Of a DNA stretch of 64,000 nucleotides, positions 1 through 11,184 are shown piece by piece; the first letter of the stretch is position 1, and the number at the start of each line of letters is the position of its first letter. The DNA comes from Tetrastigma voinierianum. Taxonomy: Eukaryota; Streptophyta; Magnoliopsida; Vitales; Vitaceae. The stretch is from positions 1 to 64,000 of the forward strand of contig JAEQBH010004421.1 of NCBI GenBank assembly GCA_016808115.1, given 5' to 3'. The translations under genes were made by a program, and so were the position numbers. The notes beneath the pieces are model-generated. The model searched no databases and was not told the DNA's origin. It worked only from the letters and a program-made list of their open reading frames with translations.

Positions 1-20
1 CTAAGTTTGGGGTGTGATGA
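1..20 (+). other. Polypurine tract at an Athila-type 3' LTR junction
   Basis: The window opens with CTAAGTTTGGGG followed by TGTGATGA. In Athila/Tat-type elements a tract of this form primes plus-strand DNA synthesis directly before the 3' LTR. A decayed version of the same string lies at 43236-43262 (minus strand) beside the LTR of element D, which supports the reading. The internal region it belongs to would lie left of the window. Confidence 0.6.
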
Positions 21-759
21 AAAGCCAAAACACTATATTATACCCATTCCACTTATGTTTTTAGTTGATTTTACATTTAAATAAGCGCATATAGCCCAAT
101 ATCTTATTTCTGGATTTTTTGTGAATTGTAGGTGAAGAGGGGTGGTTTTCGCAATTGAGTTGAAAAGAAGAAGAGGAGAAAATCGGAGGTTAAATATCGC
201 TGATTCTCAATGTCGCGACGTCATCGCGATTTTTGCCTCAAAATCATAAAAAGCAAATGGAACCTAATGACGGAGGCATCGAAGAACCTACGGACTGGAG
301 CGCGGAAAGCAGAGAAGTAGTGACTCGGATCATTGGAAAAGACACTGTTGGTATTTTTCTTCGAGCAAACTGCTGATGATTTATGATTGATGTGTATATT
401 CATCCAACATGTTTGCTGGCTACGTTCCCTTGTGCAGTGATTGCGCTCCTAAAGGACTTGGTGATAAATGGCTCATCAAGGACTCAGAAAGTAACAGGCC
501 AAGAGTGACGAGGGCTAGGCCATTCACACTGATGGTAGTGTTGGATACATAAAAGTGCGACATTTATATAGGGTTTTAAGCTCCCCTACCATAAGCTCTG
601 CTTTTCCTTTCATGTAGAATAGGTGCTTTGACCTTTTCACTGGCTTAATGTGTGCGTGTCAGTTGATGTCCCGCGCACATTTTCGTAGTGGTTTGGTTCC
701 AGAGAATGTGAGATCATCGTTGTCGATAACAAATCATTGCCTGAGGCCCCCTGCAAGGA
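13..759 (+). mobile_element. Athila-type LTR fragment (third family)
   Basis: This non-coding stretch follows the polypurine tract and is probably the U3 part of an LTR. It holds one exact GTCGCGAC (212-219) about 200 bp after the LTR start, and a TATA-like run at 565-570 before a T-rich leader. It does not align to the LTRs of the array at 760-23830 or to those of D beyond short pieces, so it appears to be a separate but related family. Its 3' end is lost where LTR1 of the next array begins near 760. No ORF in it resembles a protein I recognise. Confidence 0.5.
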
Positions 760-3030
760 CATGAGTAAAACTCATATGATTTTTGCCCACTTTATGAGCA
801 TATTACAAGATAATCATAATTCATATTAAATGTGGATATTTTACTTCAAATTTAATTTTTCGTAAAATACGTAAGAAACGAAAATCCTAGCAAACTAGGA
901 AAAGATCAACTTATAAGTGTAAATGAAGTCAACTAAAAGTCCGGGAAGTCGCGATTAAGAAGCCGTTGCTCGCTAATCTGTGTCATTTACATCAAGCAGA
1001 CTAAATTTTCGAGGAAGAAATACATGACCAAACGGGTCAGACCTCATAGTTAGGCTATGCACTTTAATTACGCCAAAGCAACAAGTGAAAGAAGTCATGA
1101 CAAAGGAAGTGTGGTCGGTGACTAAAGGAAATATTCAGTAGAATTCTCCGATCGCGACACCACTCCGGAGGTCGCAACGCCACCGAATATAATCGAGTAC
1201 GCCACTGCCGTCTTATGTCACATGGATCCGCCAATGAAGCCACAGCGAAGCTTTTGCACGTAAAACGGTTGCAACTAGTTTTTAAATGAAGAAGCTCACT
1301 GAGGTCACGACGCGCATTAAGGTCATGACACAAAAAGGAACCGGAGTCTCAATGAAGACAGTCAGCAACCAAATTAAGAGTCGGGCGAAAAAAATGGAGG
1401 TCGTGAATCTGCCGGCCAAACGAAGTCCTCGCCAGAAACCTAAGTCAGGACCATTTATTAATCAGCGACCACAAATGATGTCGCGACACTATCCAGCCGC
1501 GACTAAGAAGAACTGAGCAAGAAATCCAGTCACAACTACTTTCGAAAGCAATCAGACTACATGCAAACTTAAAGAGAGTATCATGAGGTCGCGACATCAC
1601 CATGAGGTCGCGACCGAATAGAGGCGAAGGAGGAAATCGGGCTGCAACAAAGAATTAAGGTCATGACTAAAAGAAGAGAATGAACATCAAAAGAGGTCGC
1701 GACATCACCTTAAGGTCGCGACTTAAATTTGAAACCTATGAAGGCAGAAGACCACCAACAAGGTTGTGACTAGAAAAAGAAAGTCATGACCTGAAGTCAG
1801 CCTACAAAAAGAAATGGGGTCACAACCTAAAACTGAAGTCGCGATGTGCAACAATGCGAAGCAGGTCCCGATTCGTAACTTTAATCGTAATGTTAATTGA
1901 ACGCACTGATTTGAATTATAGTTAGTTACGCTTTTTCCGCAAAAATCGAGAACGTTATTCGGGGCAGATTTACTTCGCTGCGTTGTTTTGACCCGATAAG
2001 TTCCCACTGGCAAGGATCAATACCATTTGGGTGGAATGTATCTTCGCTTCGATTTCAGATGCCCTTCGCGATTACGTAGATGGAGATTCCCGAGAGCCGA
2101 GCATTCTTTTCTCGGTATGTTAGACTACCATTGATGAACTCCGCCATTCGAAGTTAATTTTGATAAATCCCCTGCTCGCTTCATAATCGGTCGAGGAGTA
2201 TTTATAGTATAAATAATCGTAGAGTTCACCTTAATCTAGCCGGAAGTTCCCAACCCTGTGGTTATTCTTTAGATCTAATCGCGGAAAGGATCTAACTAAT
2301 AGATTCAAGGATGAGCCACTGCTATTTCAGAACTTTTTGCTAAAATCCCGAGAAGGAAAGCAAAAGATCTCAGAGTCATCAAGAAACGGGTGTTAAGTAT
2401 CGCAGCAAAAAATACCAAAATCTTGCAAGAAAAGCATAATACAAGTAATCGTAGAACTCATTTCAGAGAAACAAGAGTTTCTAATCAAAGGAAAGCGCAG
2501 TAAACTAACCTAATAGCTAGGCAAATCTTCGACAAATCAGATCCATCAATAAGAATGTATATGTACTTTCACAGCAGTGAATCGACCGTTTGCATTATAA
2601 CTATCGATGGTTTTCGCTTTCTAACAAGGAACGTATTAGATCCAAAGATTTAGTTCTTAATTTTATAGTCATTTCATATTATGTCAATTTCTAGTTTTAG
2701 CTTATCGCTAGAATTTATTTATCTAGTGTGAGCAGATATTCATTATCAAATTTTAGTCCAAATAGCATGTGAACTTAGTAGTCAGTACTTGATCTCTAAT
2801 CACGTCAATCTCGTGGAATGATACCCGACTTACATTCGTATTTAATACTAGATGACCTGCACTTCGCAATGTCATGAGATTTAAAACCCACTTAAAACTC
2901 GAACATCAAGACCGATTTATTTAATTAAGCAAATTCTATCCAAAGTTGTATGGGTGCAAGAGAAGTGTGTAAGGTTCTTGCACTATTATGCACATTTGAG
3001 GGTTTTAGTCTATATAGAAAAAGGTAAACA
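760..3030 (+). mobile_element. Athila-type LTR1
   Basis: The stretch aligns along its length with 21075-23830. Shared blocks include the starts near 780/21110, the CTAGTTTTTAAATGAA block near 1275/21593, and the ends at GTCTATATAGAAAAAGG. Relative to LTR4 it lacks about 440 bp near 1857, including the T-rich stretch present at 22500-22525. The first 1.1 kb carries the GTCGCGAC array. The end is set at CA (3030) before AGTTTTAT and the PBS remnant. ORFs inside it are short and unlike known proteins. Confidence 0.75.
1165..1835. promoter_or_regulatory. GTCGCGAC palindrome array in LTR1
   Basis: Exact copies of the 8-bp palindrome start at 1480, 1588, 1607, 1696 and 1715. Between and around them lie variants such as GTCGCAAC, GTCATGAC, GTCACGAC and GTCGTGAC, several followed by ATCA or CT. 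The array is in the U3 part, upstream of where transcription should start. The variants differ mainly by C-to-T or G-to-A at the CpGs. Function is unknown. An array of transcription-factor sites is one possibility. Confidence 0.6.
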
Positions 3031-3036
3031 AGTTTT

Positions 3037-3056
3037 ATGCATACTGTCACGGATCG
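3037..3056 (+). other. Decayed primer-binding site after LTR1
   Basis: After the LTR end and AGTTTTAT comes a string that only loosely recalls TGGCGCCGTTGCCGGGG, the Athila PBS. The equivalent sites after LTR2 (13501) and LTR3 (20963) are much clearer, so the assignment rests on position. Confidence 0.4.
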
Positions 3057-3335
3057 AAGGATTAAATAGATCAATATTCTAACAAAAGAGGAAAATGCCA
3101 ATTTCGATTACTTTTATAAAAAGAAAAGAACAAAAATACTTTACAAGTAATGCTACCAACCACTGATCTTTCACAAGCCATGTTGAAAATTTCCTTTAAA
3201 TTTGACTAATCCTATTAATCTGAGTGTGTTTCACTCTTAGAAACTTTAATGCATAGAAACAAGATCTGCACTATCGCCAAGCAGACACCGAATCGAAAGA
3301 ACACTGTGCTTTCAAGAAAGACTAAAAGAGCAGAG

Positions 3336-4340
3336 AACGCAGTTTATGGCAGATGAGACACTGGCTGCAGGGAGCGAGAATAAGAGCTAAGTGCCTCTTA
3401 TTATCGACATTGTCTGAGGATTTGAGCCTATCATTCAGAAGAATATTCGAATCCATGCTCGCACTGTGGACGGCAAATAACTTCAACTAAAGCCTTTAAT
3501 AATGAATGGTAAAGAAAGATCACCACCTGGCCACTCCCATCAAGACCCCAACAAACACTTGGGTAGATTTCTTAGGATGGCAAATATAGTGAAGCTGAAT
3601 GGTGTGAGGCCAAAGGTGATAAAGTCGCAGACTCCTTCCCATTTTCCTTAAGAGATATAAATAAAACGCATGGTAATGCCGACCATTACTATGGTTCACT
3701 TCGATACTTCGAAGAACTGCAGCATACTTTCAAGTGTGTTCTTTCCCCATCTCTCACCTCGTGAGAAGAAAGAGAGATAATAGTGTTCCAACAAGGAAAG
3801 ATAAGAGCCTATATATGCCTTGTTTATTCAAGAGGTTGTCAAGAGGTGCTCATGCATGGAATTGATTTAAAACCCAGATGGATATAGTGTATCATGCCTT
3901 AAATGATACATCTAAAGGCATTATCGATGCTTCATGCCGTGGAGCATTCAAAAGAAAAAGTGTCAAGAAGACAGTGACCGATAAGACTCCAGCCAAGTGT
4001 AATATGAAAGCTCCATTCAGTATTCAAGTGGGTGTAATAAAGCAGAGGAAAAGCGGTCATGGAGCGAGTAAAATGAAGCCATGGAGGCAGTTAGATGCCA
4101 TCAAGCATGTGATGGACAAACAGAGAGAAATGGCCACGCTTCATGAAATAGAGCAAAGGAAAGAGAAGCAATGAGAAGAAGTGCTGAAATACCAAAAAAG
4201 AAGAGGGATCTTATGAGGTCGAGGAGGCTAACGAAACTGAAGAAACTACCATTTCAAGCCACCCTAACCCGCCCACACACACAGCCAAAGATCGAGAAAC
4301 CATGAGAATTTCTCATATGGTGGAGGGCATTACAAGACCC
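3336..4340 (+). pseudogene. Athila-type gag remnant, copy 1
   Basis: Gag would form the virus-like particle that packages element RNA. Pieces of the Athila gag are read in order across frames. First comes an N-terminal stretch with a DPNKHLGRFLRMANIVKLNGV-like segment near 3550-3610, where the family has DPN.HL..FLE..DT.K.NGV. Then, from 3878, comes DTSKGIIDASCRGAF, matching the family's conserved ..IIDA..GGAL. block. A lysine-rich tail follows to about 4170, and a weak region to 4340. Stops and frameshifts separate the blocks, so no intact gag could be made. The corresponding copy in internal 2 is at 13870-15200. Family assignment is fairly secure. Confidence 0.7.
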
Positions 4341-4839
4341 AAGGCGTGGACATAATCCTCAACAGTGATACCGCCAGGCCACTAAGGTTCCAGCGAAAGA
4401 ACATCAAGGAGGTATGCGTAAATTACTATCGTGGTCATAGAGGACTCAACCATTCAAGAACAAATGCTGCGCTTCACGGGGGATAATAAGAGGACTTAAC
4501 ACTTCCATGAACATAAACTGCCCGACTTGAAGCTGTCCGACACTAAGTATTTCTTAAGAATGCAAGTGCCTCATTGAAAACTTGGAGACACGCAGTAGCA
4601 CTCACTTAATATGCTAAATCGAGTAAGGGTACATTCCTGCTGACACTCAAAAGAATCCAAAGGATCGCATGGCGCCTCGCGAAGAGCCGGGAAAGAAGGA
4701 AGAACAAAGAAGAAGAAAGAGTGAAAGAAGAGACTGAGGCGTAACAAGAAGAAACGGGAAAGGAAGGAAAAGAAGAGACACACCACGAAATTTCAAGAAA
4801 CTAGCGAGTGTAAAACAAAGAGAGTACCAGCCTTATACA

Positions 4840-5420
4840 CCTACAATGCCATCACGCAGGCTTCAAAAGGCAAAAGGGAAGAGCAATGCATTTCGACATT
4901 TCAAGAAAATAGAAATCAATATCCCATTTGCAGAGGCAGAATCAACCAAATGCCTAATGCAAAATTTCCTCTGGCTGAGATATTTGAAGAAAAGGAAAAT
5001 AGATGTAGGAAGGAATAACCCGATCACACCGCAAAGGCGCTTATCCAAAATAAAGCTCCCAGAAATGAAGACTGCGTAGCTTCACCATCCTCGCTCCATG
5101 CGGGAAATATGACCAAAGCCACTTTATGTGATTCTATCATAAGATAAATTTACGCTCTATCAAGGTGAAGACCTGAACGGGAAATTACCCCAACAAAGAA
5201 TTACATTGCAAATGTCGACGATCAATGGCACAAACCGTAAGGTGTTCTTGAAGATGTGCTTATCAAGGTGGGAAAATTCATCTTCCCCGGATTTTGTTAT
5301 TATGAAGACGGAGGAAGACACTCCAAGCCCCTACGATAGGAAGACCTTTCTGAAGAATCGAGTGTACCGATAGATGTGCAAGTAAAGGTGAACTGACACT
5401 AAGGCGGGAATGAAGCAAAG
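4840..5420 (+). pseudogene. Athila-type protease remnant, copy 1
   Basis: The aspartic protease processes the Gag-Pol polyprotein. The segment starts with a KIEINIPFAEAE-like string near 4905, the conserved region before the Athila protease. It continues with a TLCDS string near 5125, where the family has ALCDLGASINL, so the catalytic Asp is still encoded although the next residues are lost. It then gives TLQMSTING (near 5205), FVIMKTEEDTP and a TFLKNRV..IDVQ string (near 5345-5375). Frameshifts break it at least four times. Order and spacing between gag and RT match an Athila polyprotein. Confidence 0.65.
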
Positions 5421-5799
5421 GTAATTTTAATCTGGACAAAGAGTTTAAACATCTCACGTAGATGCAGAAGTCAGACACAGAGAAAACACAGTCTTCTCAG
5501 TTATTGAATTCGACCAGATTCTTCAACATTCTATTAATGAAATCGATGAATTTTCAAGATTCGAGAGTATCGACAGGAATGTTGCCTTCAAATTTGTATA
5601 ACAAAGAAACAATTTCCGAGTATAAATGAAAACAATCAAGATGACGATGCAAAATAAGGATTAAAACTATCGAGCAGAAACTGCGTATGATTTTCATTAT
5701 TGAAAGAATTGCCCGGGCCTATTTGAAATATGAGTTCTTAGAACCGTATAGAAACCATTCATCATATCAACCGTGATTGACCGAATCAAGAAAAGAAGC

Positions 5800-6740
5800 G
5801 TCGGGAAATTCGAAAATACAAGTGAAGCCATTGCCGTCAATCGAGATCTAAAAGGTATCATTCCTCCATTTTTATGCACAAAATATCGCTAATGATAATG
5901 CAAAAACTTCTATCGAGCATCAGCGAGGCTAAACCCCGTGATGAAAGAAGTCATTTAAAAGAAGTTCTGAAATGGTCAACGCGTTTTATATATGCTATAT
6001 CATGGGGCTTCACGGTACCAAGATACGCCTTAAGAAATAAGTGGATTCACTGTGATTAGAAATGAAAAGAATGAACTGATTCCTACAAGAACTGCGATGT
6101 AGATGCAGGTGTGTATTTAATTATAGAAAACTAAACACCTAACAAGAAAGGATCATTTTCCCCGCCTTTCATCGATCGACGCTAGATAGGTTACAGACAC
6201 CCTCACTTTTGTTTTCAATGACACTCTGATATAACTAAATTGCTATCAGACCGGCGATCGTGGAGAAACCACTTTTACATGCCCATTCGTACTTTTGCTT
6301 TAAGAATGCCATTTGGTTGTGGTAATGCTCCTGCACCTTCCAAAGATGGCATGATGTTTATATTTTTCTCTCGATGAAGTAAAAGAAGTACGGAGATCTT
6401 CATGGATGATTTCACGTTGTAATGGATCCAGCTTTTGAACAATGCCCGTGATAACTGTGGACAAGATTTCAAAGGTGCAAGGACAAGAATCTAGCTCAAT
6501 CAGAAAATGCCATTTTATGGTTACAGAAGGAATTGCCCCAGACACATGATTTCGCAATACCAGGCTGTATGCACTCAAGCAAAAGTTTCAATTATAAGAA
6601 ACTGACATCACCCACTATAGTCAAGGGATTGTGTTTCTTAAAGACATGCTGGATTTGGCTTAAGATTTATCGTAGATTTCTCAAAAATTGCTAGACCACT
6701 AATATTTGTTTGAAAAGACTAAGTTCAATTTCATGAATCT
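5800..6740 (+). pseudogene. Athila-type reverse transcriptase remnant, copy 1
   Basis: RT copies element RNA into DNA. The N-terminal part shows LKGIIPPFLCTK (about 5849-5885) and ARLNPVMKEVI (near 5920), then NELIPTRT and RKDHFP (near 6070-6160). The palm follows with LRMPFG near 6300 and the catalytic box FMDDF at 6399-6413, so both box aspartates are kept here, unlike in element C. The thumb/connection has VKGI and a shortened FLGHAGFYRRFI region near 6615-6690, where about 12 bp between two GATTT repeats are missing. Many stops show it is dead. Confidence 0.75.
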
Positions 6741-6769
6741 CTTAATTCTTTCAAGAAATCAAATCCGCA

Positions 6770-7200
6770 CTAGTCAAGCTCCCATCATGGCAAAACCAGA
6801 CAGAATGTAGAATTCCAAATCATGTGTGATGCTAGCACTTTGCAACGGAGCCACAGCACGTAGTTAAAAAGAGTCAAGGCCATATACTATGCCAAGAAAC
6901 TTTCAATGAAGTTCAAGAAAATTACTCTACTTCATCGAAAGGAGAGACGCTAGCAATAGTATTTGCATGTGAAAATTTAAAGCATACATTTTTGGGGATC
7001 CCATGTTATTATACACACTGATCATGAAGAATTAAAATATCTAATGACAAAGAAAGAACAAAGCCAAGATCGATCGTGTGGGTATTGTTATTACAGAATT
7101 TGATTTAGAAATAAAAGACAAAGGGCTGTGACAATGTGACAGCTAATCACTTGTCAAGAGGGAGAAACCAAATTGCATAAGAAGAAGAAAGAGAAATAGC
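6770..7200 (+). pseudogene. RNase H remnant, copy 1
   Basis: RNase H removes the RNA strand during reverse transcription. Readable pieces are FQIMCDAS near 6818-6840 (the first acidic residue of the active site), KAIYYAKKLS, a KGETLAIVFACENLKAY string, HTDHEELKYLM, and KGCDNVTANHLS near 7120-7155, which marks the end of RNase H in Athila-type Pol. The pieces occupy different frames. It follows RT directly and precedes IN, the expected order. Confidence 0.7.
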
Positions 7201-7229
7201 GTAAACTTTCTGCATTTAGCGCTATTCCA

Positions 7230-8156
7230 AATTCGCCACTTAATCACCTCGTATGTCGATGCCAGAATCCTGGGGCCAGGAATTATGCCACCAGAATTTA
7301 GCTACCAGCAGAGCAAAAAGCTAAGGACTGACAAACAGTACTACATTCGACGCCCACTACCGCTTAAAAGAGGAAATGATATGATCTGCAAGAAGATGTA
7401 CCCGTATGAGCAAAGCAAGATTTTACAAGAATGTCATGGCATGGAGACATTTCAGAGACAAACAACCCACAAAATTTACGCCGATTTTATCGCCTACTAT
7501 TTTTAAGGATCAAGTTAATCGGGCAGATATGACATCAAACACATTATGAGCTTCTCGCTTATCATCCTCAAACAAATGGGCAAGCTGAAATTTCCAATAG
7601 GAGATAAAGAAAATTTCAAAAGACCGGTGAAGTCTAAAGCAAGAGATCGGGTCTCTAAGCTTGACGATGCACTCTGTGCCAGATCACTTTTAAAACTCCT
7701 ATCGAATGTCCCCATACGCTTGTTTTTGGAAAACCTTGCCACCTACCTCTCGAATAGAATATAAAGCTATGTAGGCCATCAAGAAGCTAAATTTTGATTT
7801 CAAGGTCGCTTAAAGAAGAGAGGCTACTCCAACTAAATGAATTTAAGAGTTATGAATGAAGCCTATGATAGCTGCACTACAAAGATAAAACCAAAAAAAT
7901 GGCATGATCAAAAATTTTGAGGAGGGAATTCAAGGCAGGAGATCAGGTCCTGTTATTCAACTCCAAACTAAGACTCTTTCCAGGGAAGCTTAAATCAAAA
8001 TGGAGTGGACCATATACCGTAGTATCAAGCACACATTTTGGGGCAATGACACTTAGAACTAGCAATCATGAGGAATTGCTGTTAATGGTTAGATTAAAGC
8101 ACTACTCGAGAATACAAGTGGAAGAGGACTTTGGGCCTTCCAATGAGAAACTTTGA
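7230..8156 (+). pseudogene. Athila-type integrase remnant with the catalytic core largely deleted, copy 1
   Basis: Integrase joins element DNA to the host genome. The N-terminal zinc-binding part is readable at 7285-7500 (PPEFSYQQ..KLRTD, EQSKILQECH). The frame then jumps at about 7505-7545 from FKD to KHIMS, skipping the segment that should carry the first two catalytic aspartates. After the gap, QTNGQAEISN-like text, a SKLDDALWAYR-like block (7655-7700) and the C-terminal FPGKLKSKWSGPY region (7975-8020) follow. Internal 2 and element C still contain the missing core, so the loss is specific to this copy. Confidence 0.75.
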
Positions 8157-11100
8157 AGAAAAACAAATACAAAGAAGAATAAGTCCAAATTTAAAGACTA
8201 AATCGAAAGGGAAATTTCAGAAGCATGCAATCTACATCGCTTGTTTGGGTTTTTTTCCAAATATACATTTTTTGTGTTTAAATTTCTAATAGCTTGTGTA
8301 ATTTTATTCATTATTAATTGAAGAGTAGGTAAATATTTTTTCCTTTTAGTTCTTGGCAGACAATAAAAATGTGCAAAAGGGGAGAGTCTATTAATCAAAA
8401 CTTCCAATCCGCAAAAGAGACAAAAAGGCAGATAATTTTCGAATTATTTAAATTTTCATTTCGATATGGCATGATTCGAAAGTTCGGGGAATTTAGCTTA
8501 CTTTTGTGTTTAAATCTCGAACTGATGCATGCTGAATGGATTGTCAATATTTGAACGATTTAAGATGAATTGAAGCCAGATTTGCTTTGATCGATTTGAA
8601 TAAATCGAACCGGCCAGAAATTAATTGTTCAGGGAAGACCTGAAAATTTTTCTGGTCACAACAACAATCCATAAGTTGCAACCAAGAATGCTGGAAGTGG
8701 AAACAATAAAGTAGAAAAAAAAAAAGTCGAAACAGTGAAATCGAGGTCATGACTAAAATAACTAAGGAAAGAAAAGAGCAAGTCGTGACATCAAGTTTCG
8801 TCAGACTGACATTTCAGTCGCAACAAAATCTTGTGTTGCGACCGCACTGTCCAAACCCGATGTGGCCAGGCTTTAAACCTTTCATTTTGGGCTCCAACAT
8901 TAAAATAAAATTCATCGCGAACACACTAAGAGGCTCAAATTTAATGTCGCGACTCCCCGTATCGCAATCATGACATTGAGCCCAACGTCCATTCCAACTT
9001 CAAGTCAATTCAATTCATCCCAACCTTTCCAATTCTGCATCCATCATTTAGAACCCCTGAAATAAATTGTTATTAATGCAGAATCAGAAACCGATCCTTA
9101 ATTAAAAGAATCAATTTAGTTTGCTTAGTTTCAAAAGAATAATTCCAGGGAATTCAATAACTCTCAGAAAAACGATCAAATTTCTTCAAAATTTTCCCTA
9201 ACTTCCTGTTGGAAATAGCCAGGATGCTGGAATCCGAGAAAATGCATTCAATTCATTCATTGGAAATAAGCAAAAGAGAATTAAAAATTTTGTCGTTTCC
9301 AAGAGAAACAAGATGTGATAAAAGGATGGGAAGGCAAAGAAAGAGTAAACAAAGAAGATGGAGGAAAAGGAAAAAGAGAGAAAAGAAGAGTTCCAAGGTT
9401 GAAAATGCAGAGCGTATGGAATGAATGGAGTTGGAAAACAAACCAACTCTATTCATGATTCCATACAACGCTTTATATCGAGAACGGATGATAAAGGCTA
9501 ACCATGACCCCATCATCCAGGAACTCATCAGAGTTTAGCAAGGGCCCCAATTTGTTAAACAACCTTGTTAATGTACTCTTCCTTCCTAAGTGCTCGAGAC
9601 TCGGGAGAACCGACAGCGTAAAACTACACTTTGAGGAAGATATGTGGTTTGCATCAAGAAATAGATAGTTTTTCTCCGGATTAGATACGCCCCATTTTTA
9701 ATTTTTTGTAAAGAACCAGATTGTATAAGATGTAGATGTTTTGATATTTGAATAAATGCCTCGCTGATTAACAAATTTATTGTTTTTTGGTTCACAAATT
9801 GATATACTAAATCGTGTAAGCCAGGTCATTTCTTGTTAATATACCGATTGTGAGTGCCTTTTCTATATACTGAAGAATCTCATATGAACCAAAACTCGTT
9901 ATCTCCTAAGAACAAAATGCAGAAAAATAAGAGCACAGCTAATAAACTAAACTAGAGTCAAGTTCTCAATGTTTAAATCCAATAGATTGCAAAATTGGAA
10001 AAATTGGATATTGTTGGGCTGAACAAATAACTCGTCAAATAAAGGTAAATAAAACAAGGAATAAGTACAAGGTCTTGAAGAAATAATACACTGGGTCAAC
10101 AAAACTCATTTAAACTTCGAGAGAATAAGGAACATCTTCTCGGGAAATTCATGCTAAGAGTTCATGGACCTGTAACTTGTTGCATTATTGATCGAGGCGA
10201 ATCTTAGGTAAAAACAAATAATGTTAAGCTCGACAGAGTTATTCTGCGCTTGAGCTTTTCCTGCTTTCACCTCAACATATGCCAAATATAAACCTTCTGT
10301 CCCACATCTGAATGTCAAAGCCTATGATCTCAATGTTCAACAACCAAAGTCCCCATTCCTTCCCAAATTAATCTCTAAATGAATGTTCAATTATCCAGCT
10401 CACATAAAGTCATCAAGAAAATATACAACAAGTCCAGGTAAGAAAATTATCACAAATAACATACATATATATATAAGAAAGAATAAAATAAATCATTGGA
10501 AAGAATATGTTCATCTTCATGGTCATCTTAACAATTAATGATAAGAGTTTAACAAAATTTTTAATTTAACCAAATGGAGTTTATTAAACAAAAGTTCTCT
10601 GGTTATTAGAAGTCAATATATTAAAATGTAAAATTTATCTCCAACCCAGAATGTAATAAAACAGAATTAAGGAACTCGTCTATTGGCATATTGAAACTAA
10701 AAATTCATTGAATGAATCAAAAGAATGAACTAAATGATTATGAGAACCACACGCTGAAGAAAAAGATGAAGAAAAGAAAAATAAAAACAGTTAAGGAACT
10801 CAAGATTGAACTATAATTTCCATTGATCTACCCAACACTTCCAAGATTATAAAGTTCCAAAGACCTCATCTGATCTCAACAATTTACCCACATTATGGAG
10901 ATCACGATGAAATGTTTCATGATCTTAATCTGTAACAACCAAAGAGACTCCCGCAAGATGAGAACTCAATTAACACGATAGTATTATTTAACAATTCAAC
11001 ATGTAACAAGATTCATCACAACTGGTATAAACACATTATTTCATCGCTGGTACCTTCTAGTATAAGTGAAACTATTCTTCTTTCTAAATCAAACTGATTT

Positions 11101-11184
11101 TCAAAATTGATGTTGTTATCTCCTATTTCTAGTTAGAAGTGGAATTAGGAAAAGACCTGAGAATGGTGAAAATGATCTCAAAAT
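8157..11184 (+). other. 3' internal region of copy 1, no intact gene
   Basis: About 3 kb between integrase and LTR2. At 8640-8990 there is a small group of GTCGCGAC-like sites (exact at 8946). The corresponding position in element C (38321-38380) also has them, just before the env-like ORF. A purine-rich stretch at 9200-9430 could be a worn remnant of that ORF, but I cannot align it. The part near 10110-10230 resembles, in reverse complement, 35590-35710 in the 3' region of C. Small ORFs here look random and lysine-rich. Confidence 0.5.

Noticed and set aside
9209..9528. Lysine/arginine-rich ORFs that might be an env-like remnant of copy 1
   Set aside because: Position fits, but I could not match any env-like motif, and simple purine-rich sequence gives the same ORFs.
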